A stretch of DNA of 64,000 nucleotides, from positions 453,729,311-453,793,310 of the forward strand of contig NC_133538.1 in assembly GCF_048544455.1 (NCBI RefSeq), read 5' to 3'. The position numbers and the translations under genes are program-made. The DNA is from Silene latifolia (Eukaryota > Streptophyta > Magnoliopsida > Caryophyllales > Caryophyllaceae). Positions 1-12,902 of the stretch are shown here, one piece after another. The notes under the pieces are model-generated. The model saw only the letters and a list, made by a program, of their open reading frames with translations, was not told where the DNA came from and searched no databases. Numbering within the stretch: position 1 is the first letter of the stretch; each line of letters starts with the position of its first letter.

Positions 1-1028
1 TCTGTCATGCTAGTATTCTTTGACCCATGGATTAAGACCTAGTCAAGAGTACCTTGTGGTGTGATAACTCCTTGGCTACCGTTTATTCCAAGGTGACCCT
101 TGAAACCATGCAACCATCATCCATGTTCTACCACATTTTGTCATCAAAGGGAATGGGCACAAAAATTGTTCAAAAATTTGAGTTCAAGAAATGAAAAGAA
201 AAGAAAAAGTTTGCAATTGCATCAAAAGAAAAGAGGATTAACAAAAATAAAAACTCCTATGCTTCAAATATAGGCACCCTCTCTACAAATGGGGTGACTT
301 TGAAAACGTTCAAAAATAAATGCAAAGAAAAGTTCAAATTGTCAAGTATTGAAAATGCCAAACATCAAAAGAAATGGCAGAAAGAAAGTGTTCTCAAATG
401 TCAAATGCCACAAGAAATTGAGGGGAAAAACAACAACAAAAGCAAACTCCCAAAATGAAACTCAAATACTATTGATCCCTTTTCCATCGAATCCACTTTT
501 GTGCATGGTAGAGAGGGGGCGACCCTTCATCTTGTCTAGGTAAGAAGGGGAATTCCGTGATCCTCCAGTGTTTCTAACACCATAGGGAGTCTATTCTTGA
601 CAAAAGCATTTAACGATTGAGGACAAAGGTAACCTAGCTTGACACAACTTGGAGGTGATTTATTGGTATCCTTCTAGGCTTAGTAGTTTGAATAAACCAT
701 ATCTATAATGGAATGTGTATCCTTAGATTGCTTCCCCTTTAGATAATTTCCGCTACTTAGATGGGAAAAGTGGCTATTCGTTTTTGTAGATGTATCCATT
801 ACTTGTTTTGTGTGCTTTAATGTTTGGATGTGTCGCCATTTTGGCAAGACCCACCTTGCCTTGCAAGAAGGCATCCTACCTCATGGTTGTCTTGTAGTGA
901 GTTGAAGGGGCGGAGTGAGACCCGCTAATTATCTCATATCAGATATATTAGTAGGTTAGTTTAAATAAGGGTCCTAATTTTTGTCACCTCTTTACTCGGG
1001 ACGAGCAAAGGTTCAGTTGGGGGATATT
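1..1028 (+). mobile_element. Element III: 3' internal end of an A-family Athila-like retrotransposon
   Basis: This stretch matches 15954-16975 almost base for base, and both copies run directly into an A-type LTR. It is therefore the 3' untranslated end of the internal region, not a gene. It ends with a hairpin (stem CTCG/CGAG at 995-1005) and a purine tract next to the LTR. Short open frames in it are not conserved in frame between the two copies, so I call it noncoding. The 5' part of the element lies outside the window. Confidence 0.85.
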
Positions 1029-2746
1029 TGATGTGACTCATTTTAGAGCATATTTAGTTCCCGAATTAGCCTCGTTCCTATGCTTTTTAGTGCATAATTG
1101 GGTCATTTACTATCTTTAGTCTTTCGTTTTGCATATTCTTTGAGGTTTTTGATCGCTTGGTAGGAAAGGAGTAAGAACCTTGTATTTTCATGGCAAAATG
1201 GAGCTAAATTGATCGAATCTAATGACCAAGCATCAAAGTGAAGACAAGACTAGAAGGCCTATGTAAATAATGAAGTAAATGGGCAATGATGAGAAGATCC
1301 TTGCATCTCCAACAAGATCCTTGAGGATTGTTAGAGAAAGAAAAGAAGAGAAGCTGACTGGCTAACAATCCGGGCATCGCAGAGCACGGGACGAGCGTCC
1401 TAGCTTGCATTGCTACAATCCGAGCGTCCCATGGCCATTCCGCTCGTCCTGGTCCCTCTCAATCTGAGCGTCGCCCTCACCAATCCGCTCAGATTCCTCT
1501 CTAGTGCAGACCGTCCCTCAGCCAAGCCGCTCGGGACGAGCGTACTCCATGAAGACCACCAAAACGGATATGCGCATCTCCCTCGAGAGGAGCACTTCCT
1601 TAACTTTTCTTAAGGGTCTCAATCGACATTTAAGCCCTTAGTAACCCTAATTTATGTACCTAATCCTTAGTATAAATACCCCATTGTACTAATTAGATTA
1701 TTATGTCCTTTATATACTCTTTTTATGTTATTCTAATCTCATCTTAATCTTGTAATCAACTCTTAATTACGCATTAATCTCATTTCCTTAATTTCTCTAT
1801 TGTTCATCATTTATTTTCGGTAATTGAAGATTATTTGGGTATTATTGGGAGATTGACAACCTTCCATCAATCATTAAGTACTTCTATTATTCTTTGCTTA
1901 TTATTTTGGAATCATCTTTAGGTATAAATTCTCTCTTAATCCTTGTTTTAATTATTGTTAATCATTTCCATTCATTCATCATGTTTTGTCTTGTTAATAT
2001 GATTGACAACCTTGTTAGCATGTTAAACTTGATAATGAGTGAGTAGTCTCTTAACTAGGGTTAGTGGGGAATTAGGGGAAACCAACATGGGGAATGATTC
2101 ATGCTTAATCTAATATGTTCACATAATTTATTTGCTTGCTTGTTGTGATCTTAACTTATGCACATGTTATGTTTGATGAAATGCGGGCCTATGAATCCTT
2201 GCAATTTTTACCCATCACTTACCTATTCAATGAGACTTGTAAGACATAAACCAACTCGAGTCTTATTAGACCATGCATATAGTTGAGTAGGGAGGATTAA
2301 TTCTACTTGTAGGTGTTGTACAATCTAATCGATTCAGCTCCGGGACCCAAACCTTCATAGGATTGTAAGATATAAACCAACTCGATCCTATCACAACAAT
2401 AATTGCTAGCTTATAATTTGAGATTATGTTTGTATGATCAATTCCCATGAATCCCCTATGAACTCATGACACCCTAGTGCTTTTAATCAATTGTCTACAT
2501 CTCATTTTAATCATCTTTCTTGTTTATTTACATTGTTATTTAGTTTAGTGATCTCTTATCTCAACCCAAATTGTGACATCCTTAGACACGAACATTTGCA
2601 ATCGAAAATCCTACATCAATACCCGTCCCTTAGGATTCGACCTTTACTTACCTCTTTACTAATAGTAGAGTAGTTTGTAAAGTTATAAATATTGTTTTGG
2701 TCTATGTACTCCTAACGACAAGTAACCGAAAACGATAGTCCGACCA
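1029..2746 (+). mobile_element. LTR A1, 3' LTR of element III
   Basis: It begins TGATGTGA and ends GACCA, about 1.72 kb, the same limits as the two LTRs of element I. A purine tract lies just upstream, which marks it as a 3' LTR. U3 holds several copies of a CCGCTCGTCC/GGACGAGCGTCC motif (about 1370-1550). A TATA-like stretch (TATAAATA) follows near 1672. The five bases after the end are ACACT; the matching upstream duplication would be outside the window. It interrupts the gag-pro region of element II. Confidence 0.9.
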
Positions 2747-2751
2747 ACACT

Positions 2752-3927
2752 ATTGCGGAGAAAGTTACTCGATCGAGAGGTTATGTTGCTCGATCGAGTA
2801 AATCTGATGCTCAATGCGATAATTCTTTGGCAAAGAAAAATGAAGGACTAGCTATTCCAATTACGATCCCATTTCCCAGGAGATTGCAGAACAAGAAGAT
2901 TGAACAATAATTCGGTAAATTTGCTGAAACTTTGAAAAGTCTTCATGTTAATGTACCTTTTACTGAGTTACTAACCCAAGTACCCTCCTATATGAAGTTT
3001 ATGGAAGATATTTTAACACGTAGTAGGCATATTAATGACCATGAGATGGTGTCTTTCACTGAAGCGGGCACTGCCCTAATTCAAAATAAGACCCCACCTA
3101 AATTGTCTGGCCCGGGTAGTTTCTTTATACCATGTCATATTGGGACCCATTTTATTGGTAATGCCTTATGCGATTTGGGAGCTTGTGTGAGTGTCTTACC
3201 GTTGTCTTTCGCTAAGAGGCTTGGTTTGACCAAGTTTCATTGTACTAATATGATCGTACAGATGGCCGACCGTACTTTATCACGGCCTTTAGGTGTCTTA
3301 GAGGACATACCTGTTAAGATAGGGAAGTTATTTATTCCCGTCGACTTTGTAGTATTGGATATCCCCGCGGACTCCCACACCTCTATTATTTTAGGACGAC
3401 CATTTCTATTTACCGCTCGCACAGTAATAGATGTCGGGGGGAAGACTTTAACATTTCAGGTAGGCGATGAGGAGTTGACCTTCTATCAGTCTAGCGTTCG
3501 CAGGGCTCCGATGCAAGTCCAGCCCTGCAATGCACTACCCTCTACAGACCCTGACACGGAACCTCCAATGGATAATGTTGAATTATGTGCTGCTATATTG
3601 ACACCTCCGCCCCAGATTGGGAGCAAAATGGAGGACCATTCTGTCATTTCTGTTGTTACAGGTCTAGGCGGATTGGACATTGGAAATCCCGGTGATAAAA
3701 GTACAATGAAATTTGAGCTCACTGCCAAAAAAGATGCCAAAGACAAAGGCCATGAAAGGAAGAAGCCGGACAAAGTAAAGATAAGAGTAAAGGCGTATGT
3801 GGATGCAGACTACTATCATTTGATCAATTCAAGTTCATGGAAGCCAAAAAGGACGGTCCACGATGCTGAAGGGACCTCCTCCAGACAGAAGCCCTCTTTT
3901 GGGCTATTCAAGTATTTCGGAAGATAA
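2752..3927 (+). pseudogene. Element II gag-pro remnant: retropepsin domain with a special C-terminal tail
   Basis: An aspartic protease of Athila type, which in an active element cleaves the Gag polyprotein. The frame is open from the LTR A1 junction to 3927 except for one TAA at 2908-2910; the homologous protein of element C has Gln there, so CAA to TAA is likely. The conserved N-terminal block (VPFTELLTQVP) is followed by the active-site motif in its Athila form, DLGA, then an ILGRPF block near the domain end. After the protease comes a basic linker and a tail ending GLFKYFGR and a stop. No reverse transcriptase follows. The first 60 residues include Arg-Ser-rich codons made of CTCGATCGAG palindromes. 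Gag upstream is cut off by element III. Confidence 0.85.
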
Positions 3928-4797
3928 AACGGGACGCCATCCCATTTGTATAAACAATTTGTAATTCGAATTTGTTAGACATTTTAATTCCCTTTAGACA
4001 ATAGTATTAGTTTAGTTAGTATAATTAGCTTAAGACCGAATATAGACTGTGCTGCTGCTATTTTGGTATTTTTGGGGGAAGTATATATGCGTAAATTACA
4101 GGTTTTGGGAAGGCGATGATCATTGGGAAGCGTGTCAAGAGGAAAGCTCTCGATCGAGCACTTTTTGTGTTCGATCAAGCAACTGTGCAAGAAAAAGCTT
4201 TCGATCGAGTGGATTAAAGCTCTCGATCGAGGAAGTCATATTTGGGGGCTCTCGATCGAGTAACAGAAGCTCTCAATCGAGCAAATTAGGAGAAAAATCC
4301 TCGATCGAGTGGTTTCAAATCACTCGATCGAGCAGTTTTGGCTTATATGAACACGGGAGAGTAATTTCTTCCTTCACTCTATTTCATTTGTTCATCCTTT
4401 ATTTCCCCCATTTTCATCGACATCCCTTATTCCCCTACCCAAAATCCACCATTTTCTTCCCCAAATTGCCAAACTAATTACACCACTACTTTGCTCATCA
4501 TCAATTACTACTTTCCCCCTTATGGACCTCTTCAATTTTCGACTAATTTGAAGTTAATTGAGGAATTAGGGTTTCGAAAAATCGGGATTTATTTCGATTA
4601 ATTCGCGTTTTTGTTGGTTTTAATTGATCATTTGTGTTGGGTAATCGTCAGAAGTAAGTTCTTCCCCCTCCTCTTTAATGTTTAATTGCGTGTTTATGCT
4701 TAATTTCGAAATTTAGGGTTTCGAAAATTTGATTTGGGCAAAAATTCGATTGTGTTATGTTTGGACTTTGATTTAGAGCTTGCCTTGTGATAATAGG
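3928..4797 (+). promoter_or_regulatory. Element II leader between PRO and ORF1
   Basis: About 870 bases without a convincing gene. It holds an array of CTCGATCGAG palindromes (separate entry). A possible TATA-like TTATATGA lies near 4353. Then comes a C/T-rich stretch (about 4368-4480) that looks like a plant 5' untranslated leader, ending at the ORF1 ATG at 4798. I infer an internal promoter for ORF1; nothing here proves transcription. Confidence 0.45.
4149..4332 (+). repeat. Array of eight CTCGATCGAG palindromes upstream of ORF1 (element II)
   Basis: Ten-base palindromes or near-palindromes start at 4149, 4170, 4200, 4222, 4251, 4272, 4300 and 4323. Start-to-start spacings are 21, 30, 22, 29, 21, 28 and 23, an alternation of about two and three helical turns. 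Between units the sequence is not conserved. The same palindrome is arrayed in the LTR of this element (22171-22335). Confidence 0.9.
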
Positions 4798-4979
4798 ATG
4801 GATAGTTATATGTCGGTTTCTGTTTCTACCTCTGCTACTGTTCCGTCTATTTCTAAGACGGTGGTTCCTGCTGTTACCACCGTCACCACCACCGCGGCTA
4901 TTGCTGCTGTCGGCGTCACTACGCCTGTTACTACTGCTCTTGTCACTACCGTCCCTGCTGCTGCAAGTGTTACTGTTTC
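4798..4979 (+). pseudogene. Element II ORF1 (ATHILA ORF-1-like), 5' part
   Basis: The ATG at 4798 opens a Ser/Thr/Val/Ala-rich N-terminus. After 182 bases the frame is broken by LTR A2 of element I at 4980. The bases 4975-4979 (GTTTC) are the target-site duplication and recur at 18703-18707. Without the insertion the frame runs on at 18708 with no shift. The protein belongs to the plant retrotransposon ORF found downstream of gag or pol in Athila elements; its molecular role is unknown. Confidence 0.8.
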
Positions 4980-6705
4980 TGATGTGATCAATATTAGAGC
5001 ATATTTAGTCCCCGAATTAGCCTCGTTCCTATGCTTTTTAGTGCATAATTGGGTCATTTACTATCTTTAGTCCTTTGTTTTGCTTATTCTTTGAGGTTTT
5101 GTTTCCTTGGTAGGAGAGGAGTCCAAACCTTGCATTTTCATGGCAAAATAGAGCTAAATTGATCGAATCTAATGACCAAGCATCAAAGAGAAGATAAGAC
5201 TAGAAGGCCTTTGCACATAATGTAGTAGACGGGCAATGATGAAAAAGATCCTTGCATCCCCGACAAAATCCCGGAGGATTGTTGAAAGAAGAAAAGAAGA
5301 AATGGAAGCTGAGCTAAGATCCGCTCGTCTCACCCCTCGGGACGGCCGTCCAGAAGCTCCTCAGGACGCTCGTCCAAGCTGCCAGGCCGCTCATCAAGAA
5401 GCTCCCCAATCCGCCCGTCCCGACCCTTGGAGGCTTGGATTGTCCTCCAGGGAAACACGCCCCCTTCTTTCTTCATTCGAGATACGCATATTTTTGAAAG
5501 ACTAGCTAAAAGGAGACCCGCATCTTTTCTTGAGAGGAGCGATTCCTCAAGGACTTAATCGTCATTTAAGCCCTTATTAACCCTAATTTGTGCACCTAAT
5601 CCCCACTAGAAATACCCCATTAGTCTAATTAGATTATCATGTTCTTCTTATCAATCTTTAGTGTAGTTTATATTATTCTAATCTCTCTTTAATCTTGTAA
5701 TCAACCTCTAATTAAGTATTAATACAAATCTCATTTCCTTAATTTCTCTATTGTTCATCTTTTATTTTGGGTAATTGAAGAATATTTGGGTTTTTTGGGA
5801 GATTGACAACCTTCCATCAATCATCAAGTACTTCTTTTATTCTTTGCATTATTATTTTGGAATCATCGTTAGGTATAATTCTCTTAATCCCTTTTTAATT
5901 ATTGTTAATCATCTTCATTTATTCATCATGTTTAGCTTTGTTAATATGATTGACAACCTTGTTAACATGTTAAACTTGATAATGAGTGAGTAGTTTCCTT
6001 AACTAGGGTTAATGGGGAATTAGGGGAAACCAACATGGGGGATGATTCATGCTTAATTTAATATGTTTTCATAATTTATTTGCTTGCTTGTTGTGATCTC
6101 AACTTATGCACATGTTATGTTTGATGAAATGCGAGCCTATGAGTCCTTGCATTTTTTACCCATCACAAACCTTTTCCATGAGACTTGTAAGACATAAACC
6201 AACTCGAGTCTCATTAGACCATGCATATAGTTGAGTAGGGAGGATTAAGTCGACTTGTAGGTGTTCTACAATTTAATCGATTTGGGTCCGGGACCCAAAC
6301 CTTTCTTGGATTGTAAGATATAAACCAACTCGATCCTATCACAACAATAATTGCTTGCTTATAATTTGAGAATATGTTTGTATGATCAATTTCCATGAAT
6401 CCCCTATGAACCCATGACACCCTAGTGCTTTTAATCAATTGTTTACATCTCATTTTAGTCATCTTGCTTGTTTACTTTTATTGTTATTTAGTTTAGTGAT
6501 CTTCTTATCTCAACCCAAATTTTGACACCCCTAGACACCACTACTTGAAATGAAAAATCCTACATCAATACCCGTCCATTGGGATCCGACCTTTATTTAC
6601 CTCTTTACTAGTAGTAGAGTTATTTGTGAAGTTATAAATATTGTTTTGGTCTAGGTGCTTCTAACGACAAGTAACCGAAATCTAAGCTAAGAAGGCGATC
6701 GACCA
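4980..6705 (+). mobile_element. LTR A2, 5' LTR of element I
   Basis: Limits TGATGTGATC and GATCGACCA. It closely matches LTR A3. U3 carries the CCGCTCGTCC-type array at about 5318-5450, upstream of the TATA-like region near 5606 (AGAAATACC here; TATAAATACC in A3). The duplication GTTTC precedes it. Short frames inside the LTR are copies of the same noncoding repeat in A1 and A3. Confidence 0.92.
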
Positions 6706-6710
6706 AAAAG

Positions 6711-6725
6711 GGCGCCGTTGCCGGG
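6711..6725 (+). promoter_or_regulatory. Primer-binding site, tRNA-Asp type
   Basis: The 15 bases GGCGCCGTTGCCGGG, five bases after the LTR end, are complementary to the 3' end of plant tRNA-Asp, the usual primer of Athila elements. The position and match identify 4980-6705 as a 5' LTR. Confidence 0.9.
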
Positions 6726-6844
6726 TACGGTGTTAACTTGATTTGATTTTCTTTAATTGTTATTAGTTGTGTCTTTCTTTGCCTTGGGGAAGTAAAACTC
6801 CTCAAGGTTTATTCTAATTGTTTTCGAGTTGTTTGATATTTTGC

Positions 6845-8553
6845 ATGTCTAGAAGATCATAAGGTAACTTGTTGCCCATTGATCACGAAATTGAAAGGAC
6901 TTTAACAACCAATAGAAGACTTGCTAGAAATACTTTGAGAGGTATTGGTGAGGTTGTAGATATTCAACCAAATACTATTGAGTTCATCAACCCTTTTGCA
7001 AGAGAAGGTGAGGAGAATCCAACACAAAATCAATCACAAAACCACCCCACAATGCCTAAGTTTTCATCACATTCTGTACCAACCGAGGAGAACCTACCCA
7101 AAGGTACTCCCACACCACAACACTTAACCGGAAATTTCATTGCAAAATCCGTATTTATCCAATTAGTCGAAAGAAGCCAATTTGGGGGATGCCTAGTGAA
7201 GACCCTCATTCCCACATGGAGAATTTTTGTGACTATTGTGATGCGATTTAACAAACCGGAGTGACTCAAGATCAAATTCGATGGGCCTTATTTCGTTTTT
7301 CTCTAATTGGTACCGCGAAACAATGGTTCAAGAGCCTTGATAAGGCTACTCTAGGAATTGACTCTTGGAAGAAGCTGGCTCTAGCTTTCTACAAAACATT
7401 CTACCCTACGGAAAAGACTAACATGCTAAGAGCTCAAATTACGGGTTTTAAGCAAAGGGACGAAGAATCTTTGTATGAAGCTTGGGAACGATTCAAAGGA
7501 ATTTGTCGCTCATGTCCTCATCATGGACTTAGCGAGTGGTTCTTGGTACAACGATTTTGGAATGGTCTTTATGAAGACTCAAGAAACATTCTCAACATGG
7601 GATCAAATGCTATGTTCACCGAAGTTGACGATAATCAAACTTGGAAAAAGATTGAGGAAATGGCGGTCCATAATTCACAATATAGTAGACCTCGTAAGGC
7701 TACTAGATGAGGAAAGCATGAAGTGGACTCTATTACTCAATTGGGTGCTCAACTTAGTGCTCATATTGATACCATCAACTTGGAGTTTGAAAAAGCTATT
7801 GCTTAGCTTGAAGAAGCCTCAAAATCACCAAAGCATCATGTTAATGCCATGGTGGCATCTTCATCAATCCCAAGTGGGATATCTGAGAATTGTGGAACTT
7901 TGGGACATGACCAAAGTGAATGTAGGGGAACAAATGTGCAAGTGAATGCTTTTCAAGCATACAAAAGTGGTACCCCTTATTCCAACTATTAAAATGAAAA
8001 CACCAAGTTCCGCCCAAATCTCTCATACAAAAGGCAAAATGTTCAAAACCCTCAACCAACATACACCCCACCTTCCATGAGAAACCAAAATCAAAGACCA
8101 TTTTTCAACCAAAACCAAGGTTATGAAAATCAAACTCCATACAATCAACAAAGTGACCATGGTTTTGATGTTCAAAAAGCGGTCCTCCAAATGCAAAAGA
8201 TTCAGCAAGAATTTTTCACTCAAATGCAAAAAGATAGCCAAGCAAAAGACATCACCATTAACAACATCCCAGCCCACACAAAAATGTCGAAAACTCAAAT
8301 GACCCAACTAGCATCTTCAAGCTCTCAAAGACAAAAGGGGCAATTACCACCTCAAAGTAATCTCCAAAGACATGAAATGGTTAGTGCCATTCACTTGAGG
8401 AGTGGTACGAGATATTTAGGACCAAAGAAGCAAGTTGAGGATGAAGTTGTGGAAGCTAGTGACAAGGAAAGAGTTGTGTAAAACTCTAGGGAAGAAGAAC
8501 CCACCAATCAAGAAGTTTTTAAGAAAAGTGAAGAAAAGGCCAAAGAGAAGTAG
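6845..8553 (+). pseudogene. Element I gag
   Basis: Capsid-type polyprotein of an Athila element. The start is the ATG at 6845, followed after five codons by a TAA at 6860, then the typical block DHEIERTL. A one-base loss in a G run near 7185 shifts the frame; the rest continues in one frame into PRO. The retrotransposon gag domain (motifs like WFKSL, FYKTFYP, RFKGICRSCPHHG) spans about 7261-7630. A zinc-knuckle remnant NCGTLGHDQSEC near 7890 has lost its first cysteine. In-frame stops lie at 7249, 7708, 7804, 7990, 8479 and 8551; most could be C-to-T changes of CAA, CAG or CGA codons. Confidence 0.85.
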
Positions 8554-9411
8554 CCCATTGTGATTATACTTCCATTCCCAAGTCATCAAGCTAAGCCTCA
8601 GTTTGATGACCAACTTGGAAAATTCATGGAAATTGTAAAGAATTTGGAAGTCTCGATTCCCTTCACGGAATTGATCGATCATGTTCCGGCCTATGCGACG
8701 TACATGAAGGACATCCTTACGAAGAAGAAATCAATCCAGAAGCTTGAGAATATTGCCTTCACTAAGGTGAGTAGCGCTATCCTTCAAGGGAGTTCACCTC
8801 CAAAACTCAAGGATCCGGGAAGTTTCTCCATTCCATGCACTATTGGTGACACTACAATCAACAAAGCTTTATGTGACCTTGGAGCAAGTGTTAGTGTCAT
8901 GCCATATTCGGTTAGCAAGAGGCTAGGAATGGGAGAACTCAAATGTACCAACATCACGCTTCAAATGGCGGATAGATCAACAAAGACACCTTTAGGGGTA
9001 TGGGAAGATGTTCCCGTCAGAATTGGAAAATTCTTCATCCCAATGGATTTCGTTATTGTTGACATGGAAGAAGACTCCAACATTCCTATAATCTTAGGAA
9101 GACCTTTGTTGCACACCGTGGGAGCAGTGATCGATGTGAAGCATGGAAAGCTCACCCTTGAAGTGGGAGATGAAACCATCACTTTCAATCTTGACAAGAC
9201 CATGAGAGCTCCCCGATTGCATGAGCCATGTTTTCTGGTTGATCACTATAGCCGAAAGGATGATAGGAAGAAGTTGGAATTTCAATGGAAAAAGAAAGTG
9301 GATGATGCTCTATCAAAGAAGCAAGGAAATAGCAACAATGAGGGCTTAAAAAGCTCACCCATGACAAGTGAAGAAAATGGCCTCATTAGCCAAGACAAGA
9401 AAGAAGGAGAG
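8554..9411 (+). pseudogene. Element I protease, cut by a copia LTR
   Basis: Retropepsin-like domain in frame with gag. It shows the VSIPFTELIDHVPAY block, the active-site DLGAS, the MADRS block and IILGRPLL near the domain end. A Lys/Glu-rich linker follows. The final Cys codon and stop of the open frame come from the first bases (TGTTAG) of the inverted copia LTR at 9412, so the natural C-terminus is lost. No RT follows. Confidence 0.9.
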
Positions 9412-10697
9412 TGTTAGAAATCTATATCTCATTAATTAACACATTCATATATGTGATGATATAATTTAGTCCTAAAATTAAATACAAATCTTATGCATGT
9501 AAACTAAAATAGATAAGTGAAGAAATCGTTTTCCTTACTATAAATTTCGGATTAAAAGGGCACCAACAAGATATCCTTCTTGTTAGTTCTTTAGCATTCC
9601 AAATAATGGATGAACAAAGATTCAAGTATAGAATCTCTCCCAAAAGTGAATACCCAAGAAAACCTCTCAATAACAAATATTATTATGATCTAGTAATAAT
9701 AAAAGTCTAAATTAAAAATGACACAAAATATTAATTTGTCTCTCTATTATTTCGGTGGAGAGGAGGAATTATTTGGAGTTTATTTCCCTAGAATTTACAC
9801 AAATTGTAGAGAGCATGCATTTTTCTTACACTAGAAAAATTATGATAAGAGTGAATGAATAATTGTAGAGGAAACACTCTCTATTTTTCATGGTGAAATC
9901 GGTTGGAGGGAGTATATGTGCCCAATACATGGGCAAGATTTTCTACCCAAGAAAATGATAGGCATGCAAGGCTAGTAGTTAGCTTTTCTGACTGTGTTTT
10001 CCACTTCAAACAATTTACACAATTATTCCACTAACTCCCTTCAATATTTCGGTACATGTCTATAAAATGGGAGGTCCATTTTATTTTGTCATTTGTCAAT
10101 TTTGTCACATGTAACATGTTACATGACATGTCACAAAGTAATGTATTTTTAACATATTAAAAATCAACATACTCATAAAATACGTCATTTACAAAATCGA
10201 CTAGTAATTCGTAATTACTTGTACCAAAATGGTTTGTCAATTATAAATCACAACATCTTGTATTTATAATAAATCATTCATTCAATCTCAATTCAATACA
10301 AATTGTTTCGTAAACATTAATTTTATCCAAGTAATAAAACAATTCGATTACTTAGACCGTATCTAATTTAATCGAATTACAATAAGACACGGTAACTTTA
10401 CTCACAAAATCATCCGTCAAATTGAAGCAATTTAATTAACCCGTATCGGCATACGATTAATTAAATAATCAATTAAGAGTATTTCCCTATAGGTATGACC
10501 TAAGGGGATCAATTGATCACCACCGTCGCACGACAGTAATGTCAAACTCTAGTCAGCCAATCATTACCGATATGTGTGGACCAGTTGACTGTAAAATATT
10601 TACATCCCACTTCTATTCTTAAAATGAGACTTAAACATGTGATCATCATGATCGACAGTTGTGATCGCATTATTTTCGGAGGACACATATTCCAACA
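9412..10697 (-). mobile_element. Copia 3' LTR in reverse orientation
   Basis: Read on the minus strand it begins TGTTGGAATATGTG and ends ATTTCTAACA, about 1.29 kb. Just upstream of its start on the minus strand lies AAGTGGGAGAT, a typical copia polypurine tract, which makes it a 3' LTR with internal sequence at higher coordinates. It is inserted into the element I protease gene. Confidence 0.85.
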
Positions 10698-11644
10698 ATC
10701 TCCCACTTGTCCTCGACAAGTGTACGTCACCAATTCTCTTGTCCTATTACTATCTCCCACTCAATGCAAGGTGACTTTCAGGTCTTACTTGCAAGTGATC
10801 ATATCGAGAGTGGTTTCCTCGATCTGGAGAATAACTGATTGACCGGAGTTTATCTACCATAGATACCTTCCGAGCGTGGCCACGCATTTCCAGTTCATTA
10901 CTCCTCGAGTGGCCCTGAGATATTGTTATAACCCTGACAAGGGGTGGACAATTCCTATCGCACTTATTCCCTTCGACTAGCCACAGCCATCATAACCCAA
11001 AATATGCCCATTTGACCCCATTTATGAAGGTCGTAGTAACACAAATCAAAGTTAATCTGAAACTGTGCCATCTTAGGCGAATAGTCTTTAGTCAAAAGAA
11101 TCGACTCATTAGAATACTATAGTAGCTCTCACCACGGCCAGGCTATATAAATTGCCAGAACTCTATACGCGGTCATAAGGCCCGACAAGGTGTTCTTAGC
11201 CTGCCTATATGATCGACTAGTCATTCTCACATGACTCCATGCACTTGAACTTCCCATCAATCGCATCACACTCTAGTCACTTCGAGACGTCACCTCATAT
11301 AAGTGACTATGGGCGAATACAATGTTAATCCGAGTTCACTTTAACGGGGTTCAATATTGTCTCTACAACCCGTTTGGATGTAGCAAAGTATAAAAGGAGT
11401 TTTTCTGATTTAAAAACTCGAACGATAAATGTGATTATCACATGAGTAGTCAATACTTGATTACTACTTCATATTTTATAATCCATTTTGATCTTGAATG
11501 TAGTTGTTCATCTCAATTCAATTGAAATGACATGAGTCATCATGTTAAGCCTATGAGAAGGCTTTGGTTAGTAGGTTTATCAACTTCTTGTACCTCACAC
11601 AACCTTACTACATACTCGTTTTCCTTTGTAATGTATACATTTGC
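10698..11644 (-). mobile_element. 3' internal fragment of the same copia element
   Basis: Follows the purine tract at the LTR edge. I find no clear pol reading frame on the minus strand, so I treat it as the noncoding 3' part. The 5' LTR and coding region of this copia copy are missing; the sequence stops where a different LTR begins at 11645. Confidence 0.6.
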
Positions 11645-12902
11645 TGATGCGTGCATTTTATATAGACCTTTTAGGCCATATTAGCACGCATTTCCATGCT
11701 TATTTCGTAGTAATTTTACTACAAATATCCCCCGAATAGTCTACTTTGGTTTGTTTTGTATTATTTGCAGATATGAGCCGGAGAAGATCATAATCAAGCC
11801 TAAAACATGTCCCTCCGCATGCATTTAGGAGATGAGTTGAGTCGGAGCTTGGAAAGTGATATTTTGAGATGCGCATTGGAGTAAGGAAGTTAGGCGAGCC
11901 AAGAGAGTGCTTCAATTTGGTAGATCCTGCTTGTAAGAGCCATATCTCTAGTTCTACAACAGCTATTAAGGTGATTCCAGTTGGAGGTGAAATCTTATCC
12001 TCTTAGCTTTCCAACGCCATCAACCACACCCTATTTTTCCAAGTAACAAAACAATGGCGGCCATTTGAAGTTTGGTGCGCAAAGCAGAGTTACGCGTTGA
12101 GCTCGATCGAGAGCCCTTCTTTTTGCATTTTGATCGATCGAGAGCTTATGTACTCGATCGAGAGGTCTAGTGACTCGATCGAGAGGGGTTATCGCGTGGG
12201 CTTTAATTCCGTTTTGTAATTAGGTTTGTTTAAGTTAGTTTTAGTATAAATAAAAGGCGAGAAGTCAGAATTAAGCGGACTTACTCTCTCACGCCTTATC
12301 ACTGTTCCTGTAGCGAGGAAACGGAGGAAACTCCGTCTTCCATTCTTATTTATTTTCCGGATCTAAACTCTTGCAATCATTATTTATCGGTATTAATCTT
12401 AATTCCTTCTCTCTTTTCTTCTTTTATGCTTTGGTCCTTTATTATGCGTAACTAATTTCCTCGCTAGGACTTAGGGGATCCGCGATTATGATAGAATAGT
12501 AATCACCTTATCAGGTTCATGCTATTATAATCTATGTTGTTAATTGTTGTATTTAATTGCTATAGTTTAATTGAGTCGACGCAATTAGCCTATAGACCGT
12601 AGTAAACCTTGACCTGGACCGAAAGGTTGGAAAGGGTGAGACTCGCAGCGATACATTAGGGCACGATAGTGAGGGCGAAAGCTAAGCTATTGTCGCTTTA
12701 GGGTGAATTGAGACCAAAAGGAGATATTCACTACCCCATAGATCGTATTTGTTTTGACCTGAGACCAGATTGTTAGACTTTATTAATTATGGTGAACCGA
12801 CTGTCTTACCTGTTTCCTTTCGCTTGATCTACTCTTTATTTCTCTTGCCCTTCTCTCTTCCCTTTTCTTGCTGTAGTTTAGAAATCATTTTTAAAATCCT
12901 TC
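11645..12902 (+). mobile_element. LTR B', truncated relative of the element II LTR
   Basis: Begins TGATGCGTGCATTTT, as the element II LTR begins TGATACGTGCATTTT. It shares the downstream blocks CCCCCGAATAGTCTACTTTG, a TATAAATA at about 12245 and the GGTGAACCGACT block near 12753. It carries four CTCGATCGAG-type palindromes at 12102, 12133, 12153 and 12174. The terminal 200-300 bases found in LTR B are missing, so its right edge is approximate. Confidence 0.75.

Noticed and set aside
680..874. 64-codon minus-strand frame repeated at 16628
   Set aside because: Lies in the shared 3' untranslated region of A-family elements; similarity is nucleotide-level homology of repeats, with no protein features.
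4149..4332. CRISPR-like array
   Set aside because: Units are 10-base palindromes with uneven short spacers inside a plant retrotransposon; no cas genes and a eukaryotic context.
4787..4987. Leu/Ser-rich frame resembling a signal peptide
   Set aside because: Shadow of the ORF1 frame in another phase and it runs into the inserted LTR.
5236..5505. 89-codon frame rich in Arg/Pro, also present at 17232
   Set aside because: Both copies are the same place in the two LTRs of element I and cover the motif array; conservation follows from LTR duplication.
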